Assembly: GCA_037128595.1 (NCBI GenBank)
Contig: JBAXWB010000026.1
Coordinates: 16,396-80,395, forward strand
Length of the DNA stretch: 64,000 nucleotides
Direction: 5' to 3'
From: a bacterium
GTDB lineage: Bacteria; Verrucomicrobiota; Kiritimatiellia; CAIKKV01; CAITUY01
A program made the translations under genes and the position numbers. The notes below the pieces were generated by a model that had not been told where the DNA came from, did no database searches, and saw only the letters and a program-made list of their open reading frames with translations. Position 1 is the first letter of the stretch; each line of letters opens with the position of its first letter. This document shows, piece after piece, positions 51,574 to 59,714 of the stretch.

Positions 51574-53818
51574 GTACGGCGAAGAGCAACAAACTGAGGG
51601 TAAACACCATCAACAAAAGGTCGCAGGTCACGCCAATCCCGAGGACTGGCATCAAAAAGATCCCGGCCAGGAACCCACCCAAGGCTGAGCCCCAATAATC
51701 TGCGAGCCAGACCCGTCCCGCCGCCACAGCCGGAGCCGCCCCCTTCAGGGTCAGCAAGCGGCTGACGGCAATAAACTGCATCGCCACTACGGCCCCGGTG
51801 GCCAGGGTCAACCCGTAAAGCAACCACTCTGGGCCAACCGCATTCATCAGGCAGACCCGTACCACCCAGGCCACCAGCCCCATCAGCAGCAGGCACAAGG
51901 CGATCATCCCCCTCGTCTCGCAATAACCGGCCTTCTCAAGGCTCCGGACCTGCCAGGCGCCCGTCACGGCGCCCAACATGAATAACCCCACCATGAACCC
52001 CATCCGGCTGTAGACGTACCCGTGCATCCCCTGAAAGGCGTAAAGAAGAATCAATTCCAGGGCAACTCCGCCAAATCCGGTCACGGCCATCACCTGCCAC
52101 GTTCCGGGTCCCGCCAGCCCGGCGGGTGTTTTCCGACGTGCCATCGCCGCCAACCCAAGCAGCACAAGCCCTACCCCGCCCACCCCGCCTGTGCCCCAGC
52201 CGGGCCGCCACCCGGCCATCTCCCGAAACAGGGGCCCAAGCAGGGAGTGGCTATATCGGCTCCATAAAATGAGGGTGTAGTAACAGGAGACAGGCCGGAT
52301 GATGGTGTTTTCGGGCGCATCATGTCTGGTCAAACGCTGCACCGTGAATGCCATTTTTCCGGCATCCAATTCATCCGCATCCAGCAAATACTCAGGACGG
52401 AAGGTACCCCTTGTCACGGGTGCAGATCGGCTGCGCCGGTACAGGACATCACGATCCATCGATAACGCCACGTCGACTCCGGAGGCGAAAAACTGAATCG
52501 GAGTTCCGGCCGTTACATTCACAACGGGAAACACGGCCTTAAGTGTCCGGTAAATGGAACCGGCCATGCGGGAGGCATCTGTCTCGAGCCGCTCAGAGGC
52601 CTCAATCGAGGTGTGCAGAAACCCGCCCGGGGCGAGAATACGGCTCACATCACCATAAAACTCGCGGGTGTAAAGACGGTTCAGACTGCCCGTCACGGGT
52701 TCGGGCGCATGAACCAGGATGACGTCAAACTGCTCCTGGCAGTATTTTACAAACCTGGGGCCATCCTCACAGACCCGGCGCAAACGTGAGTCGTGCACGA
52801 ACTGATTGTAAAGTCCCGGAGCCCCGGTCCGGACCATGCCCTCCAGTGCGGGGTCACGCTCGACCCAGACAACTTCCCTGACCGGATAAGCGAGCAGGTA
52901 AGGCAATTCGCCTGCAGGATTCCCCCCCAGCAGTAAAACACGGCGGGCCTCCGGTTTCTGCGCCATAACAAAATTGACAGCCCGCTCCGATGTGATTGGA
53001 TCCGGGAAAGAAAACATCACCTCGCCATCCCCGTACAAAGAGAACAGCCCGCCAGACTCGAGCAACGCCAGATTTTGATAGCGGGTATCACATCCCGCCC
53101 TGAGGGTAACCGCCGGACGCCCATCCTTACCGTCATGCACAATCCCCAGTGAGGCCCAGCGCATCTGCACCGTTCGCCAATCCACTGCCCCGCCTACCGA
53201 GGACGACAGGCCGCACACCAGCATGCTTCCTGCGGCCAGAATCAGGAGCTTGCGGCCCGGGAGATGCCGCGCCACACAGGCGGCTCCGGCGAACCCGGTG
53301 GCGGAAGCAAACAGCGCGATCTGAAAGAGGGAGAAGGTTCCGATGAGCCAGAAAGAATACAGTACACCGGCGACAAAACATCCCAGCGCCTCAACCGTGT
53401 ATACTCCACTCACAGGCCGTTCAAAGCCCCGCCGGGAGAGCGCTTCGCACCCGAGCGGAAACAGCATGCCGGCGGGAACACAAATCGGGAACAAGGCCAG
53501 GAAAGAGGCCGCAAAGATTTTATGCAGCGCCACGTATTCACCCGGCAGCCTGAGCCAACCGGCCCCCACTTGTAGGAACAGCATCACCAGGGGCAACATG
53601 ACCGCCAGCCAGAGGAACGCGGGAACGATAGGGACCAGCCGGAAAGGACGCAGCGAGGCCAGTCGCGCCCCTGCTCCGACCAGAAGAAGCCAGACGGAAA
53701 ACACCACCCCGATGGTCAATTCATTCCCCAGACAGACCACCGCCAGCTCGCGCGTGACCAGCATCTGCGCCAGTAGCGTATACAGCCCCAGGCAGAACAT
53801 GGAGAGCAGAAGACTCAT
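51551..53818 (-). CDS. Polytopic membrane protein with spermidine-synthase-like domain
   Basis: A 755-residue protein. About seven helices (1-205) come first, then a Rossmann domain like polyamine synthases (about 270-460: VLLLGGNPAGELPYLLA, WVERDPALEGMVR, FDVILVHAPEP, NRLYTREFYGDVSRIL), then another six or seven helices to the end. The LLGGNPAG loop replaces the usual GGGDG, so the nucleotide-binding part is altered. Such membrane fusions occur widely; the substrate is unknown. Its start overlaps the Memo-AMMECR1 stop (ATGA) and its end overlaps the radical SAM gene by 23 bp, binding it to this locus. Confidence 0.85.
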   Translation of the reverse strand: MSLLLSMFCLGLYTLLAQMLVTRELAVVCLGNELTIGVVFSVWLLLVGAGARLASLRPFRLVPIVPAFLWLAVMLPLVMLFLQVGAGWLRLPGEYVALHKIFAASFLALFPICVPAGMLFPLGCEALSRRGFERPVSGVYTVEALGCFVAGVLYSFWLIGTFSLFQIALFASATGFAGAACVARHLPGRKLLILAAGSMLVCGLSSSVGGAVDWRTVQMRWASLGIVHDGKDGRPAVTLRAGCDTRYQNLALLESGGLFSLYGDGEVMFSFPDPITSERAVNFVMAQKPEARRVLLLGGNPAGELPYLLAYPVREVVWVERDPALEGMVRTGAPGLYNQFVHDSRLRRVCEDGPRFVKYCQEQFDVILVHAPEPVTGSLNRLYTREFYGDVSRILAPGGFLHTSIEASERLETDASRMAGSIYRTLKAVFPVVNVTAGTPIQFFASGVDVALSMDRDVLYRRSRSAPVTRGTFRPEYLLDADELDAGKMAFTVQRLTRHDAPENTIIRPVSCYYTLILWSRYSHSLLGPLFREMAGWRPGWGTGGVGGVGLVLLGLAAMARRKTPAGLAGPGTWQVMAVTGFGGVALELILLYAFQGMHGYVYSRMGFMVGLFMLGAVTGAWQVRSLEKAGYCETRGMIALCLLLMGLVAWVVRVCLMNAVGPEWLLYGLTLATGAVVAMQFIAVSRLLTLKGAAPAVAAGRVWLADYWGSALGGFLAGIFLMPVLGIGVTCDLLLMVFTLSLLLFAVLTPRHPE

Positions 53819-55374
53819 TTATCGGACAATACGACGCTCTCAAACACTTTGAACTTTGCCCCTTCGCGCCAGGCATCGGCAGGCAGGCCGGCCTTCTGAC
53901 TGAGCGACATCAGGGTCTCTTCCACGGTCCACCCCTGTTCAGGAGCCACTTCGGGCAGGTACACCGCCCGATAGCGGCCTTTTTCAAGAATGATCCCCTG
54001 CTGTCCAAGCTTGAAGTCGGCAATGGAGGGGATATCACGGATCGGGCTCAATACGGACACATCCACTTCGAGACGAGGCAGCTCCCTGGCCTGGACGGGA
54101 CTGAACCGGGGATCCCTGAGCGCCGCATTCACGGCATTGTTATGGACGGATCGATATAAGGCCTCCACGGGCGCCAACGAGCCAATGCAACCCCTGAGGG
54201 CTCCGTGGATTTTAAGGGTCACAAAGGTGGCCATGTCTGTTTTCAAAAGCGGGGTGAGCGCATACTTGCTGAAATCAAACGGCCCACCCTGGCCCTCGAC
54301 ACACCATTTCAGGGTATCGTTCGCAAGGGCGAATAAAGTCTTTTTTTCCGCCTCGGTTAATCCCGGTGTCCAACTTCCACTACGTTGTTCTTTCACGGTA
54401 CTGCCCTCCTTTATTCCTGCCTGTTTCTGCTCAATCCCCGTCGCGACCTCGGGGCCGCTTAAAAAGCCGATCGCGGCATATGAAACCGAGTTGTCATAGC
54501 TTCCGGTCAACTCCCCTGAGGTGGACAACGCCAACACCTTCCCGGTCAGTTTCCGCCCGCTTCCTTTCAAGGTCGCAAGTAAAATCTTGATGGGCGTCTC
54601 CCCGCAAATCGTATCATGGGTAGTGGCACAATGGGCGTAGAACCCTTCTGAGTCCAACGCGGCCACTTGATCGCTAGCCTCCTTCAACCAGGCATGAAGG
54701 CGTTCAGGAACAGTGTCAGTGAACGGCTCAAAGCCGTAGTTCGGACCATAATGGGTGAAATCGGATGAGGCCAGAAGCAGCGTGTTACTCCCGAAATAAG
54801 GAAGCAGCGCGGTGCTCACGGCCTTTATATCCATCTGCCTGTCCGAGCCACAGATCAATGGCACCAGCCGGAATGACCGGATGGTTTTCTGTAGGAAAGG
54901 CAGTTGCACCTCGATGGCATGTTCTTTGTCCGAAGCGATGGCCAGGGTTACAAACCCTTTATTCGCGCGCAAGCCGTCACAGGCTTCACGGTCGATGGGG
55001 ACCTTGCCTAGCGGTGTGGAATAAGCCACCAGCAGCGGGTCCGGCAGGGCAACCCCTGTGATAAAGGCGTGATGTGAAGGGCAGAGGATAATGACCCGGT
55101 CGTACTGGCCGCTGGACATCAAGGAGTAAAGGCTGGCGGCACAGGAACCCGAATAGATGTAGCCCGCATGAGGTGCCACCGCCGCGACCAGGGCCCCGGT
55201 TAAGACCGGCCTTGCCGCATGCGCGAGTAAGGTGTCTACCTGCCGGTCCAGGGCAAAGGGGGTTCGTTCATAGAACGCCCCTGCCACCGCTGGCGGGCGC
55301 ACCTCTGATGCCTGGACTCCGGTCAACGCGAGAGTAAGCAGGCCAAGTAAAGAGAATTTGCTTAATCGGACCAT
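53815..55374 (-). CDS. Exported fusion of Memo (AmrB) and AMMECR1 (AmrA) domains
   Basis: A 519-residue protein. ATG 55374 follows GAGGAGG and gives a Sec-type signal peptide (MVRLSKFSLLGLLTLALTGVQA). Residues about 25-300 are a Memo domain: VAPHAGYIYSGSCAASLY, CPSHHAF, SSDFTHYGPNYGF and TICGETPIKIL carry the His and Cys positions of the putative metal site. Residues about 340-519 are an AMMECR1 domain with the LRGCIGSLAPVEALY signature and DPRFSPVQARELPRLEVDVSVLS. These are two of the three parts of the AmmeMemoRadiSam system, usually separate and cytosolic, here in one apparently periplasmic chain. Confidence 0.9.
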   Translation of the reverse strand: MVRLSKFSLLGLLTLALTGVQASEVRPPAVAGAFYERTPFALDRQVDTLLAHAARPVLTGALVAAVAPHAGYIYSGSCAASLYSLMSSGQYDRVIILCPSHHAFITGVALPDPLLVAYSTPLGKVPIDREACDGLRANKGFVTLAIASDKEHAIEVQLPFLQKTIRSFRLVPLICGSDRQMDIKAVSTALLPYFGSNTLLLASSDFTHYGPNYGFEPFTDTVPERLHAWLKEASDQVAALDSEGFYAHCATTHDTICGETPIKILLATLKGSGRKLTGKVLALSTSGELTGSYDNSVSYAAIGFLSGPEVATGIEQKQAGIKEGSTVKEQRSGSWTPGLTEAEKKTLFALANDTLKWCVEGQGGPFDFSKYALTPLLKTDMATFVTLKIHGALRGCIGSLAPVEALYRSVHNNAVNAALRDPRFSPVQARELPRLEVDVSVLSPIRDIPSIADFKLGQQGIILEKGRYRAVYLPEVAPEQGWTVEETLMSLSQKAGLPADAWREGAKFKVFESVVLSDK

Positions 55375-55413
55375 GGAAAAGTCCTCCTCGATAAATTCAG
55401 CTACAGTAATCAT

Positions 55414-55664
55414 TACGCTGAATACAGGCCCTGTCCAGCCTTGATATTAATTCAGATCGCCCTCTCAGCAACGGACATCTATAATGTCCGCTTCGGCTGA
55501 AAATAATACAAACACGTTGAGGCGGTTAAACATGACCATTATCCCCAACTGCCTGTCTACCAATACATTCCAACCGTTTGCAGTTATTGGCACTGCCTGT
55601 GCTACAGAGTCAGAGTGCAGGAGACATCACGTCCCTTCAACATCCCTAAGGAAGGAAGGGTTAT
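55414..55664. other. Intergenic region with sigma-54-like promoter
   Basis: About 250 bp between the divergent Memo-AMMECR1 and ankyrin genes. It contains the sigma-54-type promoter at 55588-55603 and a small inverted pair ACATCTATAATGT (GGACAT/ATGTCC, about 55477-55492). Short frames exist, but none has a convincing ribosome site. Confidence 0.5.
55588..55603 (+). promoter_or_regulatory. Sigma-54-type (-24/-12) promoter
   Basis: TGGCAC, five bases, GTGCT: the invariant GG and GC dinucleotides are exactly 12 bp apart (TGGCAC-N5-TTGCW consensus, one mismatch). The start site would be near 55614, about 50 bases before the ankyrin-gene ATG. A NtrC-type activator gene is adjacent (56322-57799), although it is frame-broken. 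Confidence 0.6.
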
Positions 55665-56282
55665 ATGAACACGAAAACGAAAAAAATCAGAATGGTCATT
55701 TGTTACACGGGGACGCTGTTGATAAGCGCCCTATTCGGAAGTATATCAATAGCGCAAACCGACACCGACCTCACGGTTTTTGAGGCCTCCGAGAACGGTA
55801 ATACGGAGATGGTCAAGGCAATGGTGACCGCCAACCCTGCCGTGATGGATCTCCATGATCGGTATGGGAAAACCCCTCTGCATTACGCGGTGTGCGGGAA
55901 TCACGAAAATCTGATCGCATATTTTCTTGAAAATGGCGGTTCAGTTATGGCGCGCGATAACCGCGGCTGGACAGCGCTCCACTATGCGGCCGACAACGGC
56001 AACCCCGACATCGTGGAAATGCTTCTCAGCCATCATGCAGATGTCGATGCAGTAGACGCCATGCAGTGGACACCCCTGCATCATGCCGTCATGAGGGGAC
56101 ACACGAGAGTGGTACTCTGTTTGATCAAACATGGAGCCAATGTATTTGCAAAAACGAGCAGCCAAACCACTGCAGACGCTATTGCGCTCGCCCATGGCCA
56201 ACTCGCGATCAAGGATTATCTTGCCGCCCAAATGATAGCTCAGAGTGAGGCAACTCATATAAATGGATATTCTCATCAGTAA
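55665..56282 (+). CDS. Exported ankyrin-repeat protein
   Basis: A 205-residue protein with AAGGAAGG before the ATG. A signal peptide or N-terminal anchor (MVICYTGTLLISALFGSISIAQ) is followed by four ankyrin repeats: DRYGKTPLHYAVCGNHENLI, NRGWTALHYAADNGNPDIVEM, DAMQWTPLHHAVMRGHTRVV, plus a degenerate first one. Ankyrin repeats bind proteins; the partner is unknown. The gene is preceded by a sigma-54-type promoter and converges on the broken NtrC gene. Confidence 0.88.
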   Translation: MNTKTKKIRMVICYTGTLLISALFGSISIAQTDTDLTVFEASENGNTEMVKAMVTANPAVMDLHDRYGKTPLHYAVCGNHENLIAYFLENGGSVMARDNRGWTALHYAADNGNPDIVEMLLSHHADVDAVDAMQWTPLHHAVMRGHTRVVLCLIKHGANVFAKTSSQTTADAIALAHGQLAIKDYLAAQMIAQSEATHINGYSHQ

Positions 56283-56321
56283 CGATAGGTCTGGCCAGCG
56301 CGTCAGGCTTCCGGCGCAAGG

Positions 56322-57799
56322 TCAGGTGAACTCAAAATCGGGAGGGAGAAGACGATAAAGTTTTGCACGGCTGATCCCAAGCGAACGCGCTGCTTCCGAT
56401 AGGTTGCCGTTTGCCTGGGACACGGCCTGCCGGGCGAGAACGCCCTCGGCTTGCCGCAGGTTCCTCGGCAGTAACGGCGCGAAATCCGTTCGTTCCAGTG
56501 GCCGACCAAAGCTCTCTTCGGGAAAATGCAGGTGATTCAGGGTAATTTCGGAGCCAGCACTTTCAATCAATGCCCGCTCAATCATATTCTTCAATTCGCG
56601 CACGTTTCCCGGGAACTCATATTGCTTGAGGGCGTCAACCGCCTCACGGCTCAAGGACGGGCATGGAATCCCGGAGTGATCATCCAGGGGGGGGCAGAAC
56701 AAGCGGCTGCACCTTCGCAATTCAAGGAAGCGCATGAGATCCCCATTTCAGCAGAAAGGACCTTGTAAAAATGTCGAGCCAGAATCGGGATGTCTTCAAC
56801 GCGCTCTCGTAACGGCGGGATGATAAACGGAAATGTTGACAGCCTGAAAAACAAATCGGAGCGGAAGCCGCCGGACGCGATGGCTTCTTTCAGGTCTGTA
56901 TTCGAGGCCGCAATCACTCGCACATTTACGTAACGTGATTGCGTCGCCCCGACGGGAACGACTACCCCGTCTTCCAGGATCCGGAGCAATTTTGCCTGAA
57001 TGTGCAGCGGCATATCGCCGACTTCATCAAGGAAAACCGTTCCGTCATGGGCCAGTTCAAAACATCCTTTCCGGTCGGCCGTTGCCCCCGTAAAAGCCCC
57101 TTTCTGGTGTCCAAACAACGCCGATTCCGCAAGTTCTGACGGGATGGCTGAACAATTGATTGGAACAAAGGGTTTGCCTGCCCGTGAACTCCCATAGTGG
57201 ATGGCGCGCGCGACGAGTTCCTTGCCAGTGCCACTTTCGCCAGTAATCAACACCGATGTACTAGCCGCTCCCTGAAGCAGGCGGATGTCCTCCAGGACTT
57301 TCAGGAACGCCTGAGACTCGCCCACAAACATCTCAATTCCCCACCGCCCTGATTCCTGCCGCGCGATGTGTGATACCCGTTCTTCAAGGCAGCTTAACCT
57401 TTGCAGTGCCACCGAAAAACGAATTGCACGCCTGACCACTTCGACCAGTTCAATGGGGCTGGCCGGCTTTTCAAGGAGACAAAATGCCCCCAATTCCAAC
57501 GCCTGCAGGGCGATGGTCTTGTCCCCATGACTCATCGTCAAAATGACTTCAACCCCGGGGCTCCGTTCCTTTATCGTTTTGAGGATGGACAGCCCGTCAA
57601 TGTCCGGCATACGTAAGTTCGTGATGACCACCGCCGGGGGATCCCCCTGCAATGACGCCAGTCCTTTCCTGGCATCTGTGAACGCCCGGACAGAACAACC
57701 GATGTTACGAAGGCAAAGATCGGTGATCCCGCAACTACGGGGGTCATCATCAATGACAACCGCGGAACCTGTTTGACAAGAATCGTGTATGGAGCTCAT
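56322..57799 (-). pseudogene. NtrC-family sigma-54 regulator, broken by a frameshift
   Basis: Two overlapping frames make one NtrC protein. The first (57799-56651) has a receiver and an AAA+ domain with GESGTGKELVARAIH, GAFTGA and the RSDLFFRLSTFPF segment, then runs out of frame after SAEMGIS. The second (to 56322) supplies REAVDALKQYEFPGNVRELKNM and the Fis-type HTH ending near SEAARSLGISRAKLYRLL. The switch lies at a tract of eight C (56687-56694 as G on the plus strand); one extra C would join the frames. In the receiver the phospho-acceptor position reads TNLRMPD, with Asn instead of Asp, so classical phosphorylation is unlikely. Could be a true pseudogene, a phase-variable gene or a sequencing error. 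Confidence 0.8.
56651..56743 (-). other. Frameshift junction: C8 tract between two imperfect 22-bp direct repeats
   Basis: Plus-strand 56651-56672 and 56722-56743 are 18/22 identical and 71 bp apart; both encode the same protein segment in different frames (ISCASLN and IPCPSLS). The run of eight G lies between them at 56687-56694. The gene therefore carries a partial duplication of a 71-bp unit with a frame change. Confidence 0.7.
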
Positions 57800-57857
57800 G
57801 CGGAGAACTGTATGATGCGGAGAGAAAGCTCCACAATCGGGGATACTCTGATTATGC

Positions 57858-57876
57858 CGTCAGGAAAGCCCTGACG
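57858..57876. repeat. Inverted repeat in the gap before the transglutaminase-like gene
   Basis: CGTCAGG, five bases, CCTGACG. It lies in the 210-bp divergent gap 57800-58009, where no convincing gene is seen; it could be an operator or a small RNA stem. Confidence 0.35.
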
Positions 57877-58009
57877 AGTACACGTAACCTGTCCGAAATG
57901 GCTTGGAATAACACGCTCTATCGGGAAGGTCACAGCCATGAGGCGCCCGTTTCCCTGCCATTCGAGCCATTTCCACGAATGGCCCACTCCCTGCTTCTGA
58001 GTATGTACT

Positions 58010-58546
58010 ATGAGCAATCATTTTCCAATCATGGTAATCATTCTGACGGCGCTCAGCGCGATAGGTCCCTCTGAACTCCCGGCCCAGTCTCAGCTGACAA
58101 ATCAGCCACCGCCGCTGGTATCATGGTGGCACCGGTCTTTCGACGTCCTGAGTTGGCGGGAAACACTCGCAGTCGTGAAGTCCCCCAGGGCCATTTGCTG
58201 GCAGGTTCGCAGACATGTGACTTATCACGAGGAAAACGGCGATCAATGGAGTCGCGGCCAAACCATATGGAATCGCGGCTATGGCGATTGTGACGATTTC
58301 GCCACATGTGTAGAGGAATTATGCGAAGCCAAGGGGTTTACATGCTGGATCGCATTGGTATTTCCAGTAGAGTCGCATTCCAATGGGCACTGTGTAGTGA
58401 TGGGAATCTGGAACGGCCAGATGTGGATGGCAAGCAATGGCAAATATTATGAGGTGTCATCCCTGGCGGAGGCCCTTAAGAAATTAGAAGGAATACGAGG
58501 ATTCGAAGGGCACAGACTGGAGTTTGTACCCTTCTCATTACTCTGA
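58010..58546 (+). CDS. Exported transglutaminase-like cysteine protein
   Basis: A 178-residue protein with a signal sequence (IMVIILTALSAIGPSELPAQS). The core resembles transglutaminase-like cysteine proteins: RGYGDCDDFATCVEELCEAKGF puts the candidate nucleophile at C94, NGHCVVMGIW puts His at 127, and an Asn or Asp position is near 143. These folds act as peptidases or amidases, or bind glycans. The surrounding genes give no function. The stop is followed by a strong terminator shared with tpx on the other strand. Confidence 0.7.
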   Translation: MSNHFPIMVIILTALSAIGPSELPAQSQLTNQPPPLVSWWHRSFDVLSWRETLAVVKSPRAICWQVRRHVTYHEENGDQWSRGQTIWNRGYGDCDDFATCVEELCEAKGFTCWIALVFPVESHSNGHCVVMGIWNGQMWMASNGKYYEVSSLAEALKKLEGIRGFEGHRLEFVPFSLL

Positions 58547-58569
58547 GGTGCAGCCCCCTTACCATCAAC

Positions 58570-58614
58570 GGGATGCCCATTCCTGGTGACTGAGCCAGGG
58601 GACATCCCCTTTTA
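58570..58614. terminator. Bidirectional-looking hairpin terminator between convergent genes
   Basis: GGGATG pairs with CATCCC and CCTGG with CCAGG in a two-part stem (58570-58608), followed by CTTTTAT on the plus strand. It lies between the stops of the transglutaminase-like gene and tpx. Confidence 0.7.
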
Positions 58615-59124
58615 TCAGCCGGCTTTTTTTACCGCTGATAATGCCGCTTCATAGTTCGGCTCCTGGGCGATTTCAGGAACTTGTTCGGCATAGACGACCT
58701 GATCCAACTTGTCCAGAATCAGCACCGCCCGGCTCATCAATCCGGCCAGCGGTCCGGTGGTGATGACCACCCCGTAGTCTCTGCCAAACGTGGCAGAGCG
58801 CATGGTGGAGAGATTGATGATATTCTTGAGACCCAGGCTCTCGCAAAATCGTTTCTGGGCAAAAGGCAGATCAGCCGAGATATTGATGACCACCGTATCG
58901 GTCATGGCCGCCACTTCCTGATTGAACCGTTGCGCCGACAGGGCACACACCGATGTATCCAAGCTGGGCACAATGTTCAGGACTTTCTTTTTGCCGGCAA
59001 ACTGCGGCAGTCCGACATCAGCCAGATCGCCCCCGGTTAAATTGAATGCCGGCGCCTTGGTGCCGACCTTGGGCAAAGAACCCACTGTCTGTATTGCCGT
59101 CCCCTTCAATGTAATCGTAGCCAT
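58615..59124 (-). CDS. tpx: Thiol peroxidase (atypical 2-Cys peroxiredoxin)
   Basis: A 169-residue Tpx. Start [21 protein letters not shown] at 59124, with AAGGAA at eight bases; an ATG two codons earlier is too close to it. Peroxidatic Cys is in [16 protein letters not shown] and resolving Cys in [11 protein letters not shown], the spacing seen in E. coli Tpx. It reduces hydrogen peroxide and alkyl hydroperoxides using thioredoxin. Presence fits an oxygen-sensitive cell needing peroxide defence. Confidence 0.95.
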   Translation of the reverse strand: MATITLKGTAIQTVGSLPKVGTKAPAFNLTGGDLADVGLPQFAGKKKVLNIVPSLDTSVCALSAQRFNQEVAAMTDTVVINISADLPFAQKRFCESLGLKNIINLSTMRSATFGRDYGVVITTGPLAGLMSRAVLILDKLDQVVYAEQVPEIAQEPNYEAALSAVKKAG

Positions 59125-59242
59125 AAGCATTTTCCTTTTTGTGTTTTACTCGGGCAACCCTACCAAACACCGGAGCCAGAGACAAGCCGGTCTGATGATG
59201 TTTTGATTGACGACAGAAGCAAGTCTATAGAGACTCTTGGCT

Positions 59243-59707
59243 ATGAAGAATAACACCATCCTTGCCAGGCGCGAAGAGGCTTCAACGCTTCTCGCCTGCC
59301 ATACAGGGCCAAACAGTATGGCCGCTGCCCTGAACGTGCTGGCTCAGCAGTTTCAGGTCATTCAGGGCCGGTCGCAACTCTTGCTCAGTCTCTCCACACT
59401 GGTGCTCACCATCACCGGCTTTAGTGGCCCGAAAATTGCCGCCACCAATCTCGCGGCGCGCCTGCTGCTGGTGGCTGGCATCACGATCGTCCTGATTGCC
59501 ACGGCCACGACGCTGATCCAGAGTCTGAATATCAGATGGATCACCCAGATCAAAGGGGCGACGGATATCGAGACCCTTGAACTGATCCTTGCCAACCGGG
59601 ACCGCAAGACGCAGTCCTATGCGATTTCGCTGGCGATTCTTGTGGCCGGCTTGACCTGCTACGTCGGCAGTATTGTTGTTTTTCTACTCCAGTACCAGGC
59701 TCCTTAA
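59243..59707 (+). CDS. Small integral membrane protein of unknown function
   Basis: About 154 residues from ATG 59243 (another ATG lies two codons earlier). The N-terminal 55 residues are helical and soluble (AAALNVLAQQFQVIQGRSQ), with two or three membrane segments after that: LLLSLSTLVLTITGF, LLVAGITIVLIATATTLI and ISLAILVAGLTCYVGSIVVF. A cytosolic loop with NIRWITQIKGATDIETLELI separates them. No family is named here; the layout resembles Pycsar- or SLATT-like small effector membrane proteins only in shape. Confidence 0.55.
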   Translation: MKNNTILARREEASTLLACHTGPNSMAAALNVLAQQFQVIQGRSQLLLSLSTLVLTITGFSGPKIAATNLAARLLLVAGITIVLIATATTLIQSLNIRWITQIKGATDIETLELILANRDRKTQSYAISLAILVAGLTCYVGSIVVFLLQYQAP

Positions 59708-59714
59708 TATAATC

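Noticed and set aside
57796..58017. 73-residue minus frame between the NtrC and transglutaminase-like genes
   Set aside because: No ribosome site or protein-like pattern; it lies in a divergent promoter region and overlaps both gene starts.
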